A DNA stretch of 53,285 nt, taken from contig CAJUHV010000022.1 in the NCBI GenBank assembly GCA_910586445.1, positions 1-53,285 of the forward strand, given 5' to 3'. Positions 8,174-16,500 of this stretch are shown one piece after another. Made by a program: the position numbers and the translations under genes. Below the pieces are notes generated by a model. It was given only the letters and a program-made list of their open reading frames with translations, ran no database searches and had not been told where the DNA came from. This stretch comes from an uncultured Eubacterium sp. (GTDB lineage: Bacteria > Bacillota > Clostridia > Lachnospirales > Lachnospiraceae). How positions within the stretch are numbered: the stretch's first letter is position 1; each line of letters begins with the position of its first letter.

Positions 8174-9352
8174 ATGAATACAGGCCGTATATTCAATATC
8201 CGTTCCATACGCTGGAAAATAGTTCTCATATCTAAGCTTATGGGGAGTTTTTTGATCATCTCTTACATTCTTTCTGCAAATCTGCCTTTTTCTCAGGAGA
8301 TTTCCTTTACATTCTGGATTGGTTTTGTAGTGCTGCTTATTCTGGGCTTTGATTTTTTGATGGATTTATATATATCAAAGCCTTTGGAAAAAATAGAGCG
8401 GTCGGCAAAACAGATGGCGGATTTGGATTTTTCAGCACACTGTGAAATCAATGCAGACGATGAATTTGGCAGGCTTGCGGTGAGCCTTAACCGCATGGCA
8501 CAAAATCTGCAGGAAACATTTGCGCAGCTGGAAGAAGCAAATATGAGGCTCGAGAAAACAAACTGCCGGCTGAAGGTAACAAATGTACAGTTAGAAGAGG
8601 CAAACATAGAGTTAGAAGAAACAAATGTGCAGCTGGAAAAAGCAAATAATCAGTTGGAAAAAGAGGTAAGGCAGGAACGGCTTTTGTTAGCCGAGCGCAA
8701 GGAACTGGCAGACAGCCTGTCACATGAAATGAAAACACCGCTGGGGGTAATCCGTGCTTATGCAGAAGGCCTGCTGGATGAGCCGGAAGAAGCGGAAAAG
8801 CAGAAATACGCCGAAATTATGATAGCGGAAACAGAGCGCATGTCAGATCTTATTACTGCGCTGCTTGATTTGTCTGCTTTGGAAAATGGCGCTGCGCAGC
8901 TGGAGCCGGAACAATTTGACTTTGTAGAGCTGCTTGAGACTGTGGCAGGCCGTCTGCTGATGGATGTGCCGGATGCGGATTTCAGGCTGGAGTATGAGCT
9001 GCCGGACAGGAAACTGTATGTGTTTACGGATTTATACAGAATGGAGCAGGTACTGAATAATTTTGTAGTAAACGCCAAAAAGAATGTACAGCCGGGCGGT
9101 ATTTTAAAATTATGCTTATTTGAAAAAATGGGAATGCTGCGCTGTTCGATCTTTAATCAGGGCAGACGCATTCCTGCGGAGAGTTTACCAAAGATCTGGA
9201 ACAGGTTTTACCGTGACAGCCGCTCCGGCGGCGGAGGTTCCGGCCTTGGACTGGCGATTTCTGCCCAGATCTTATCTATGCAGAACTATGATTACGGTGT
9301 CAAAAATCATACCGATGGAGTAGAGTTTTATTTTAGCATGCCGGTTCTATAA
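8174..9352 (+). CDS. Sensor histidine kinase with heptad-repeat linker, 392 aa
   Basis: Membrane kinase pairing with the preceding regulator. Two membrane segments lie at about 16-36 and 44-67 with almost no external loop, suggesting membrane or transporter sensing. HAMP follows (about 68-118), then a coiled coil (112-177) built of near-identical 7-residue units of the type Gln-Leu-Glu-Glu-Ala-Asn-x. The H-box SHEMKTPL has His184, the N-box is NNFVVNAKKN, and the G2 box is GGGGSGLGLAIS. ATG 8174 is chosen because GAGGTG lies five bases upstream; an ATG at 8159 has no such site. The 7-residue units are encoded by related 21-bp DNA repeats. Confidence 0.9.
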   Translation: MNTGRIFNIRSIRWKIVLISKLMGSFLIISYILSANLPFSQEISFTFWIGFVVLLILGFDFLMDLYISKPLEKIERSAKQMADLDFSAHCEINADDEFGRLAVSLNRMAQNLQETFAQLEEANMRLEKTNCRLKVTNVQLEEANIELEETNVQLEKANNQLEKEVRQERLLLAERKELADSLSHEMKTPLGVIRAYAEGLLDEPEEAEKQKYAEIMIAETERMSDLITALLDLSALENGAAQLEPEQFDFVELLETVAGRLLMDVPDADFRLEYELPDRKLYVFTDLYRMEQVLNNFVVNAKKNVQPGGILKLCLFEKMGMLRCSIFNQGRRIPAESLPKIWNRFYRDSRSGGGGSGLGLAISAQILSMQNYDYGVKNHTDGVEFYFSMPVL

Positions 9353-9406
9353 AACGGTTATCAAGATTATATTTTTTGTTAGTTCTTATGTCAGTTCGAT
9401 AATATT

Positions 9407-9451
9407 TCACGTCAACTTCACCCGGCCCTCACATCAATCTCACAGTATTAT
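9407..9451 (+). promoter_or_regulatory. Direct-repeat operator and promoter of the ABC exporter operon
   Basis: TCACGTCAACTTCAC at 9407-9421 and TCACATCAATCTCAC at 9429-9443 are direct repeats with a 22-bp period, two DNA turns. A -10 box TATTAT lies at 9446-9451 and the expected -35 position is inside the second repeat rather than a consensus. This is the layout of OmpR-type activator sites. The cognate regulator is most likely the one encoded at 7492 (inference). Confidence 0.65.
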
Positions 9452-9507
9452 TCTAAATTCAAAGCATAAAAAACAAGTCAGGTACATTGGACTAGAAGGA
9501 GGCTTTT

Positions 9508-9663
9508 ATGACGTTTTTAGAATTAGAATGGTACTGGTGGCTGGTGATAGCAGTGCTCTTGGCAGCAGTTCTTCCGCTCAAAGTCAAATTTCTGAAATGG
9601 TGGGGAAAGCGACAGCGCGACGAAAAAAGCAGGCAGCATGGCAGATGGGGGGATGACGAATGA
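9508..9663 (+). CDS. Small membrane protein, 51 aa
   Basis: A short gene with a strong site, AGAAGGAGG at 9494-9502. The product starts Met-Thr-Phe-Leu-Glu-Leu-Glu-Trp-Tyr-Trp-Trp, has one membrane segment (about residues 9-27) and a basic cytoplasmic tail with Lys-Trp-Trp-Gly-Lys-Arg and a C-terminal Gly-Asp-Asp-Glu. Its stop overlaps the ABC ATPase start (ATGA at 9660-9663), so it belongs to the exporter operon. It may be a regulatory or assembly subunit. Similar short proteins precede related exporters in other Lachnospiraceae, from memory. Confidence 0.75.
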   Translation: MTFLELEWYWWLVIAVLLAAVLPLKVKFLKWWGKRQRDEKSRQHGRWGDDE

Positions 9664-10511
9664 TTGAGGTAAACAATCTTACATTTTCGTATGAAAAAGA
9701 CCGCAGGGCGCTGCGCGGCATACAGTTTCATGTAAGGGAGGGGGAAATTTTTGGATTTTTAGGGCCGAATGGCTCTGGAAAATCTACAACGCAAAAAATT
9801 CTTACCGGTATTTTGAAGGGATATGGAGGCAGTGTGTCTTTGTTCGGACAGGATCTTTCAGCGGGGCATACAGCTGATTTTTTTGCAAAAATCAGCGTAT
9901 TGTTTGAATTTCCTTACCTTTATACAAATTTGAGCGCAGTGGACAATCTGAGATATTTTTCATCCTTTTATCCGAAAAGCCAGCTGCGGGATATTGGTGA
10001 AGTGCTGGAAAAGCTCGAATTTAAAAAGGAATTTTTAAACAAACCGGTTTCTTCCTGCTCAAAAGGCATGCGGCAGCGCGTGAGCATGGCGCGGGCACTG
10101 ATTACCAGTCCCAAGGTGTTATTTTTGGACGAACCTACCAGCGGGTTAGATCCGTCCGGGGCGGTGCTGTTTCGTAGAATTATCGAAGAAGAGCGCAGGA
10201 AGGGCACGACCATTTTTCTGACGACTCATAATATGCTGGACGCAGACCTGCTGTGCGACAGGGTGGCATTTCTTGCAGACGGAAAGATTGCTGCAATGGA
10301 CACGCCCAAAAAGCTGAAGGAGCAAAACAGCAGCGGGCGTGTGGCCGTTCACTATCTGTACGAAGGAAAGCGGTGTGAACAGACACTGGAAATCTCAGAA
10401 TTAGAGACGGGCATACCGTTTGTGCATGATGAAATCATAAGCATACATTCGATGGAGCCTTCGCTGGAGGATATGTTTATCCAGTATACGGGGAGGAGGC
10501 TGAATGAATGA
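9660..10511 (+). CDS. ABC-2 exporter ATP-binding protein, 283 aa
   Basis: ATPase of a drug or antimicrobial exporter. Walker A is GPNGSGKST (about residues 35-43), the signature is CSKGMRQRVS and Walker B is LFLDEPTSGLDPSG, with the switch His in TTHNM. The C-terminal extension (220-283) is typical of ABC-2 ATPases of the CcmA/DrrA group. Its end overlaps the first permease by four bases. The operon is likely induced by the upstream two-component system. Confidence 0.9.
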   Translation: MIEVNNLTFSYEKDRRALRGIQFHVREGEIFGFLGPNGSGKSTTQKILTGILKGYGGSVSLFGQDLSAGHTADFFAKISVLFEFPYLYTNLSAVDNLRYFSSFYPKSQLRDIGEVLEKLEFKKEFLNKPVSSCSKGMRQRVSMARALITSPKVLFLDEPTSGLDPSGAVLFRRIIEEERRKGTTIFLTTHNMLDADLLCDRVAFLADGKIAAMDTPKKLKEQNSSGRVAVHYLYEGKRCEQTLEISELETGIPFVHDEIISIHSMEPSLEDMFIQYTGRRLNE

Positions 10512-11224
10512 GAAATTTTTTAGTTCTGCTGAAAAAGGATTTTCGAATGATGGTTTCGGGCAGATTTTTTCTGGCTGCTGCAGGATCTCTCCTGCTTTAT
10601 ACGTTGTTTATTCAGTATATCGTTTCGGGCAATGGGCTGACGCAGCTCAAAGTGCTTGTTGGCGAGCTGCTGTTTATTGAAATAGCCGCCGTCAGATTTT
10701 TGGAGATTGGTTCGATGCTGTTAAAAGAAAAGCAGATGGGAGTGGTACGCGTACATGCGGTAATGCCGTTTCAAAAAAGGCTGTTTCTTTTATCAAAGCT
10801 GACTGCTTTTTTATTATCTGACCTTCTGTTTGCAGCCGGCCTTACCATGCTGAATGCAGGCGGATTGGAGGCAGCCGGCATCATGCCTGCTGTACTGCTC
10901 CAGACGGCTGTGTTATCTTTGCTTATGGCGCTGGCAGGATTTGGCTGTGCCATGCTGCTGCAGGACTTCAAGCAGTTTTCTGCTGCCTATGCAGTCATCG
11001 TCGCATATGCAGCTGTGCCTGTGTTTATGGCCCAAGATCCGTCCGGCGTGGCAGCATGGATCAACTGGAATCCATTTTATCATATTTACAGAGAGCTTAA
11101 AAATGCTTTCTTTGGGATACATTGTGCGGGCTGGGTTTATTATGCCTGCACGGGCTGTGGGATCGGCGTAATGTTTCTGCTTGCACAGGCTGCGTTTTAT
11201 AAAGAGATGGGGAAGGAGAGCTGA
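10508..11224 (+). CDS. ABC-2 type permease, 238 aa
   Basis: Hydrophobic protein with about six membrane segments (about 20-40, 50-70, 97-117, 122-145, 153-172 and 205-230). It starts Met-Arg-Asn-Phe-Leu-Val-Leu-Leu-Lys-Lys-Asp-Phe-Arg, the usual cytoplasmic amphipathic start of ABC-2 permeases. Its ATG lies within the ATPase stop region, so the genes are translationally coupled. It would form a heterodimer with the next protein. It resembles subunits annotated as fluoroquinolone export permeases in Firmicutes; substrate unproven. Confidence 0.85.
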   Translation: MRNFLVLLKKDFRMMVSGRFFLAAAGSLLLYTLFIQYIVSGNGLTQLKVLVGELLFIEIAAVRFLEIGSMLLKEKQMGVVRVHAVMPFQKRLFLLSKLTAFLLSDLLFAAGLTMLNAGGLEAAGIMPAVLLQTAVLSLLMALAGFGCAMLLQDFKQFSAAYAVIVAYAAVPVFMAQDPSGVAAWINWNPFYHIYRELKNAFFGIHCAGWVYYACTGCGIGVMFLLAQAAFYKEMGKES

Positions 11225-11226
11225 TT

Positions 11227-11967
11227 ATGGCAGGACTGGTTTATCAGCTGAAAAGTATCTGGAGGGACAAATTCTGCATGCTGTCGTTTCTGTTGCCGAT
11301 TGCAGCAGCTGCGGCAGTACAGTTCGCAGGTGTTATGGATTTTTCGGCGCAGGGCCGAATACAGTCCGGCATGGAAGGAACAAAGCAGGTTCAGGCAGCG
11401 GGCCTGCTGCCTGCGGTTATAGTGCTTATTGCAATGTTTATGGGGTGTACGTTTAATGCCGTAAATATGATTGCAGAAAAAGAAAACGGCGTTGACCTTA
11501 TAAACCGCATTCTGCCGATGACGCGCAGACAGTATATTTCGCAGAAAATCTTTGTCGGCTTTGTCTGTGGGAGCCTGTCTGCTGTTATTACGGCATGTAT
11601 TTGTTTTCGGATGGATTGGAAACGCATGCTGCTTCTGCTGGTGCTGATTCTTCTGTCAGCCGCTGCCTCAGCTCTGATCGGCCTGCTGATCGGAAGGGTT
11701 TCTGACAACATTATGACGGGCGTTGTCCTGATCAAGACGGTAATGCTGGTGTTTTTAGCAGTGCCGCTGGTAAAATATTTGATGGGCTTAAATAAGGTTT
11801 TTTCCGTATTCAGCCAGCTTGTCCCGTCTACAGCAGCTTTTGAGGGAATGCTGGGGCTGGTATCCAAGGCAGCACCTGCCCCGGCAGGACAGGTCTGTAT
11901 TCTGACGGCACATTGTATCGGGTGGTTTCTGGTGTGTCTGGCGGCAGGAAATCAAAAAAATCATTAA
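11227..11967 (+). CDS. ABC-2 type permease, second subunit, 246 aa
   Basis: Begins two bases after the previous stop. About six membrane segments are seen, starting after Leu-Lys-Ser-Ile-Trp-Arg-Asp-Lys (about 17-35, 58-80, 105-122, 128-150, 160-185 and 222-240). The conserved ABC-2 feature Glu-Lys-Glu-Asn-Gly-Val-Asp-Leu-Ile-Asn-Arg lies near residue 84, followed by Pro-Met-Thr-Arg-Arg. It pairs with the preceding permease. Its 3' end overlaps the convergent MATE gene by four bases, and an AT-rich stem (11968-11999) there could stop transcription from either side. Confidence 0.85.
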   Translation: MAGLVYQLKSIWRDKFCMLSFLLPIAAAAAVQFAGVMDFSAQGRIQSGMEGTKQVQAAGLLPAVIVLIAMFMGCTFNAVNMIAEKENGVDLINRILPMTRRQYISQKIFVGFVCGSLSAVITACICFRMDWKRMLLLLVLILLSAAASALIGLLIGRVSDNIMTGVVLIKTVMLVFLAVPLVKYLMGLNKVFSVFSQLVPSTAAFEGMLGLVSKAAPAPAGQVCILTAHCIGWFLVCLAAGNQKNH

Positions 11968-13301
11968 TTTAGTTTTTTTATACAGGAATAAAAACTAAAA
12001 AATAATATAACATCAGCGCCTGCCCAGGCAGCGATTTCGGCATAAAAGATCCCGTCACGTCCAAGCAGTCTTGGCAGCAGAAGCGCTGCGCCGGTACGCA
12101 TGCAGAATTCTGCAATACCGGAAAGCATGGGCAGAACTGTATTTCCAAGGCCCTGGATGCAGGAGCGGGTAACGTGCAGGTAATACAATATGGGCAGGCA
12201 TATGCTCATAATAAACAAATAATGATAGGCGATTGCAAGCGTCTGTTCGGTTGTCTTAGCATCGCCGTTTATAAAGCACAGCAGTATCCATCTGCCTGCA
12301 AAAATCATTACGGCAGCAATCAATACGGATGTTATGACAGCGATAAAAAGAGCCTGACGGTACCCGAGCCGGATGCGCTCTTTTTTTCCTGCGCCGAGGT
12401 TCTGGCCTGTATAGGTCGTCATCGCAAATCCGTAGGAGGTAGCGGCTACTTCGAGCATGCCGTACAGTTTATTTGTTGCCGTAAATCCCGCGATAAAAGC
12501 TACGCCGAATCCGTTGATCACAGACTGAACGATCATGCCGCCGATAGAAATGACACAGTTTTGAAAAGCCATCGGCATGCCGAGCTTCATCAGGCGGGTA
12601 TGCAGCCGGGTCTGAATCTCGCAGTCTTCTTTTTGAAGCTTTAAGATGTCAATACGCATTATTTTCCACAGGCAGATCAGGCTGGAGCAGCACTGTGCGA
12701 TAACGGTGGCGGCTGCAGCCCCGAAGACTCCCATATGCAGTACCGGTACAAACAATAGATCCAGGCCGATATTGATCAAAGAGGCACAGACCATGGCATA
12801 CAGCGGTGTCTTTCCATCGCCAAGAGAGCGCAGGATCGAGGCAAACAGGTTAAAAGCCATTACAACCGGAATTCCCCAGAACATGGTGCGCATATAAAGC
12901 ATCGTATCTGTAAATACAGTATCCGGCGTATGCAGCAGGTTCAGCATCCATCTAGCAGAAAGCTGTCCGCCGGCCAGCAGGATCAGGGCAGTGGCTGCTG
13001 ACAGCAGGGCAGAATTTACAATGACATTGCGCAGCCTTTTGCACTGTCCGGCTCCAAAATCTTGTGACATCTGTATGGCAAATCCCTGTGTGAAGCCTTG
13101 TATAATGCCCTGTATCATCCAGATTACCCACTCGGCGGCACCTACGGCTGCAATAGCCTGTACGCCGAGTACCTGTCCTACGATTGCGGCATCTGCAATT
13201 GTATAAAATTGTTGAAATAAATTGCCGAGCATAAGCGGCAGTGCAAAGGATATCATCAGCCGTGCCGGTGAGCCGGACGTCATATTGCGCAGTGTGGACA
13301 T
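11964..13301 (-). CDS. MATE family efflux transporter, 445 aa
   Basis: Na+ or H+ driven multidrug exporter of the DinF/MepA-like branch. Twelve membrane segments are apparent. The N-terminus has Thr-Ser-Gly-Ser-Pro-Ala-Arg-Leu-Met-Ile-Ser-Phe-Ala-Leu-Pro-Leu-Met-Leu-Gly, followed by the family motif QQFYTIADAAIVGQ. ATG at 13299-13301 is preferred because AAGGAG is seven bases upstream; the longer frame extends into promoter DNA. It is convergent with the ABC exporter and divergent from the T7SS locus. A sigma-A promoter lies at 13339-13367. Confidence 0.92.
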   Translation of the reverse strand: MSTLRNMTSGSPARLMISFALPLMLGNLFQQFYTIADAAIVGQVLGVQAIAAVGAAEWVIWMIQGIIQGFTQGFAIQMSQDFGAGQCKRLRNVIVNSALLSAATALILLAGGQLSARWMLNLLHTPDTVFTDTMLYMRTMFWGIPVVMAFNLFASILRSLGDGKTPLYAMVCASLINIGLDLLFVPVLHMGVFGAAAATVIAQCCSSLICLWKIMRIDILKLQKEDCEIQTRLHTRLMKLGMPMAFQNCVISIGGMIVQSVINGFGVAFIAGFTATNKLYGMLEVAATSYGFAMTTYTGQNLGAGKKERIRLGYRQALFIAVITSVLIAAVMIFAGRWILLCFINGDAKTTEQTLAIAYHYLFIMSICLPILYYLHVTRSCIQGLGNTVLPMLSGIAEFCMRTGAALLLPRLLGRDGIFYAEIAAWAGADVILFFSFYSCIKKLN

Positions 13302-13338
13302 AATAGGGCTCCTTTTTTGGACTTCTAGTTTTTTATTT

Positions 13339-13367
13339 ATTATAAAATGAGTGATAAAATTATTCAA
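13339..13367 (-). promoter_or_regulatory. Sigma-A promoter for the MATE gene
   Basis: On the minus strand, TTGAAT (plus 13362-13367) and TATAAT (plus 13339-13344) are separated by 17 bp, 38 bp upstream of the chosen start codon. Confidence 0.7.
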
Positions 13368-13442
13368 GCGTTTTCAGACATGCCATATGAATAGCGCATC
13401 AGTAATAATAATAAGAGACTTGTAAGCGTACTAAATTTATAC

Positions 13443-13486
13443 TTTACATCTTAGAATTACTTTGCTATAATTGTAGCTAAACTACA
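13443..13486 (+). promoter_or_regulatory. Promoter of the T7SS locus with a palindrome at the start site
   Basis: TTTACA at 13443-13448 and TATAAT at 13466-13471 with a 17-bp spacer form a good sigma-A promoter. The predicted +1 falls inside a palindrome, TGTAG-CTAAA-CTACA at 13472-13486, well placed for a repressor. No regulator gene is adjacent. This is the only strong promoter seen before the secretion genes. Confidence 0.7.
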
Positions 13487-13520
13487 TTATTATTTGCGGC
13501 ATACAAAAGAGGAAAAGCGA

Positions 13521-16500
13521 ATGAGCATGATTTTATCTGTACATAGTACAAAAGCCTTTCGGGAATTTCTGCTTCCCGCTGTAAACAATACAGAAAACTC
13601 CATTATTCTGGATAATGAGATCTTTTCACTGGACAAAGATCTGGAATTAAAAATGGAGATTATTGAGAACAGTTGGCATTTTGTGTATTCTGAAAATTAT
13701 ATCATTTTAGATACCGTCAGCCGTCAGGAATATTTTGGAATCGGATTAAAGGACGGAGATCTTCTTTCGATCATTCTGCCGGGGCGGGAACAGATTTCGA
13801 TTATGGCAGATGAGACCGAAAATTCATTTAAAGTTTATGAAAAATATGATATCAGTACGATACGGGAATTAAGGATAGGAAAAAATAAAAATAATGATAT
13901 CGTCTATGATACAAGAAGGCTTGTCTCTGGGGAGCATGCACTGATTGTAAATGAGGAATCGTCATGCACGATTGTAGATAAAAGCACGAATGGTGTCTTT
14001 GTCAATTCCAGAAGAATTGACCATAAAAAGCAGCTGGAGTTTGGCGACCGCATAAATATATTCAGGCTGAGCCTTGTGTATCTGGGCGATGTCCTTGCAG
14101 TCAATGCGCCAAACGGCAGCTTTCATGCAGGCAGGATGAAAGAGTACGAGGAGCCCGAGTTTTATGAGACTGCAGAGACGGTGTCTGCGGGGCCGCATAA
14201 GAAGACGGTTTTTCACCGTTCGCCGAGGACGGTTTATAAAATAGACGATTCTACCGTAGAGATTGAAGCTCCGCCAAATGCGAAGGCATTAAATAGAAAA
14301 CCTCTCCCGATGATTATAGGCCCTTCTTTTACAATGGCGATACCGATGCTTTTAGGCAGCGGGCTTGCGATCTATAGCATGAGGGCAAGAGGCAGCAGCG
14401 GCAGTGCGTTTATGTATACGGGGATCATTACGGCAGTATCTTCTGCGCTGATAGGTATCCTGTGGGCACTGATTAATTTAAGGCATGAAAAAAAGAAGCA
14501 TCTTGATCAGGAGCTGCACCGGTTTGAGGCATACGGACAGTATCTGGTTAGGTGTTCTGCACAGATCCGGGAAAAATATGAAAAGGATATTTCGGGTCTG
14601 CGTACGATGTATCCATCTGCCGCCGTCTGCTGTGGATATAATGCCCAAAATGCGCTGTTATGGAACCGAAATGATAATCATCATGATTTTTTAAGCCATA
14701 GGCTGGGTACAGGCGACCAACCGTTCCAGGTGCAGATACAGATTCCAAAAGAGCGGTTTACGCTGATCAATGATTCACTGGCAGAAAAACCGGCAATGAT
14801 ACAGCAGCATTATAAATACCTGCACAATGTCCCGGTCTGTATAGATCTGAGCAGGCACCGGATCATAGGCATTGTCGGAGGAGAGAAAAAGAAGGGGGCG
14901 CTGGAGCTGATGCATACACTGGCAGCTCAGATTGCTGCTTCTAACTGTTATACAGATGTAAAGATGGCATTTTTATTTGACGAAGGCATGGATGATTCTG
15001 ATGACTGGGAATATATGAAATGGCTGCCGCATGTATGGTCAGAAGATAAAAAGACACGGTATATGGCGAAAAACCGCAGGGAGGCAGGGGATGTATTATA
15101 TGAGATTACGAATATTTTAAGGACGCGGGCAGAAAACAGGCAGTCTTATTCGGAAAAAAATGCCGGCCTGACGCTGCCGCAGTTTCTCTTGTTTTTTTCA
15201 GATCCGAAGCTGATGGAAGGAGAGCTGATCACAAAATATATTACAGATAAAAATAATTGTGATGTCATTACGGTCTTTTTAACGGACCAGTATGAGAATC
15301 TGCCAAATGAATGCCGGTATATTATACAAAACGATGAGACATTTCAGGGCATGTACGGCACAGAGGGAAATTTAGAGGACAGGGTGCCGGTATCTTTTGA
15401 CCATGTCACAAACAGCCAGCTGGAAAAGTTCTGCCGTATGCTTGCAGATATCGAGGTGACAGGTACAAAAACAAGCGGGGAGCTTCCTGGGTCGCTGACG
15501 TTTTTTGATATGTATGGCATTAAGAGGCTGGAAGAGCTCAATGTGCTGGACAGATGGCGCAAAAACCGCAATTATGACAGCATGCGGGCGCTGATCGGGC
15601 AGAAATCCGGCGGTACGGACTGGTATTTAGATGCGCATGAAAAATACCATGGGCCGCATGGGCTGGTGGCAGGTACGACAGGCTCTGGCAAGAGCGAGAT
15701 CCTGCAGACTTATATTTTATCGTTGGCAATTAGTTTCAGCCCGGATGACATTGCTTTTTTCATTATTGACTACAAAGGCGGCGGAATGGCAAACCTGTTT
15801 ACCGACCTGCCGCATATGGCGGGGCAGATTTCCAACTTATCCGGGGGACAGGTCAAACGCGCTATGGTTTCTATAAAGAGCGAAAATAAGCGCAGGCAGC
15901 GTGTGTTTAATGAGCATGGGGTAAATAATATTAACCTGTATACCAGGCTTTATAAAAACAACGAAGCAAACCAGCCGGTTCCGCATATGTTTATCATCAT
16001 TGACGAGTTTGCCGAATTAAAGCGGGAAGAACCGGATTTTATGCATGAGCTGATCAGCGTGGCACAGGTTGGGCGCAGTCTCGGCGTGCACCTTATTTTA
16101 GCGACTCAGAAGCCGAGCGGTACGGTAGATGATAATATCTGGAGCAATTCCAAGTTCCGGCTCTGCCTCAGGGTTCAGGACAGGCAGGATAGCAATGATA
16201 TGCTGCATAAACCGGATGCGGCATACATTACCAATGCAGGCCGCTGCTATATGCAGGTAGGCAATGATGAATTATATGAGCTGTTCCAGTCTGGATTTAG
16301 CGGGGCACCATATGATGAGGAAAGCGGCAGCTTAAAATCTGAGATTGCGCAGATGGCTTCTACGACTGGAAAAGCCAGCCTGGCAGGCAGCCGCCAGAAA
16401 CTCAGGCAGCAGGAAACCATGCGCAGAAACTGGATAAGGCAGCTGCTGGATGTAATTTTTTTGATACCTGTGCCGGAGCAGCTGTCACGCATGCAGCTGC

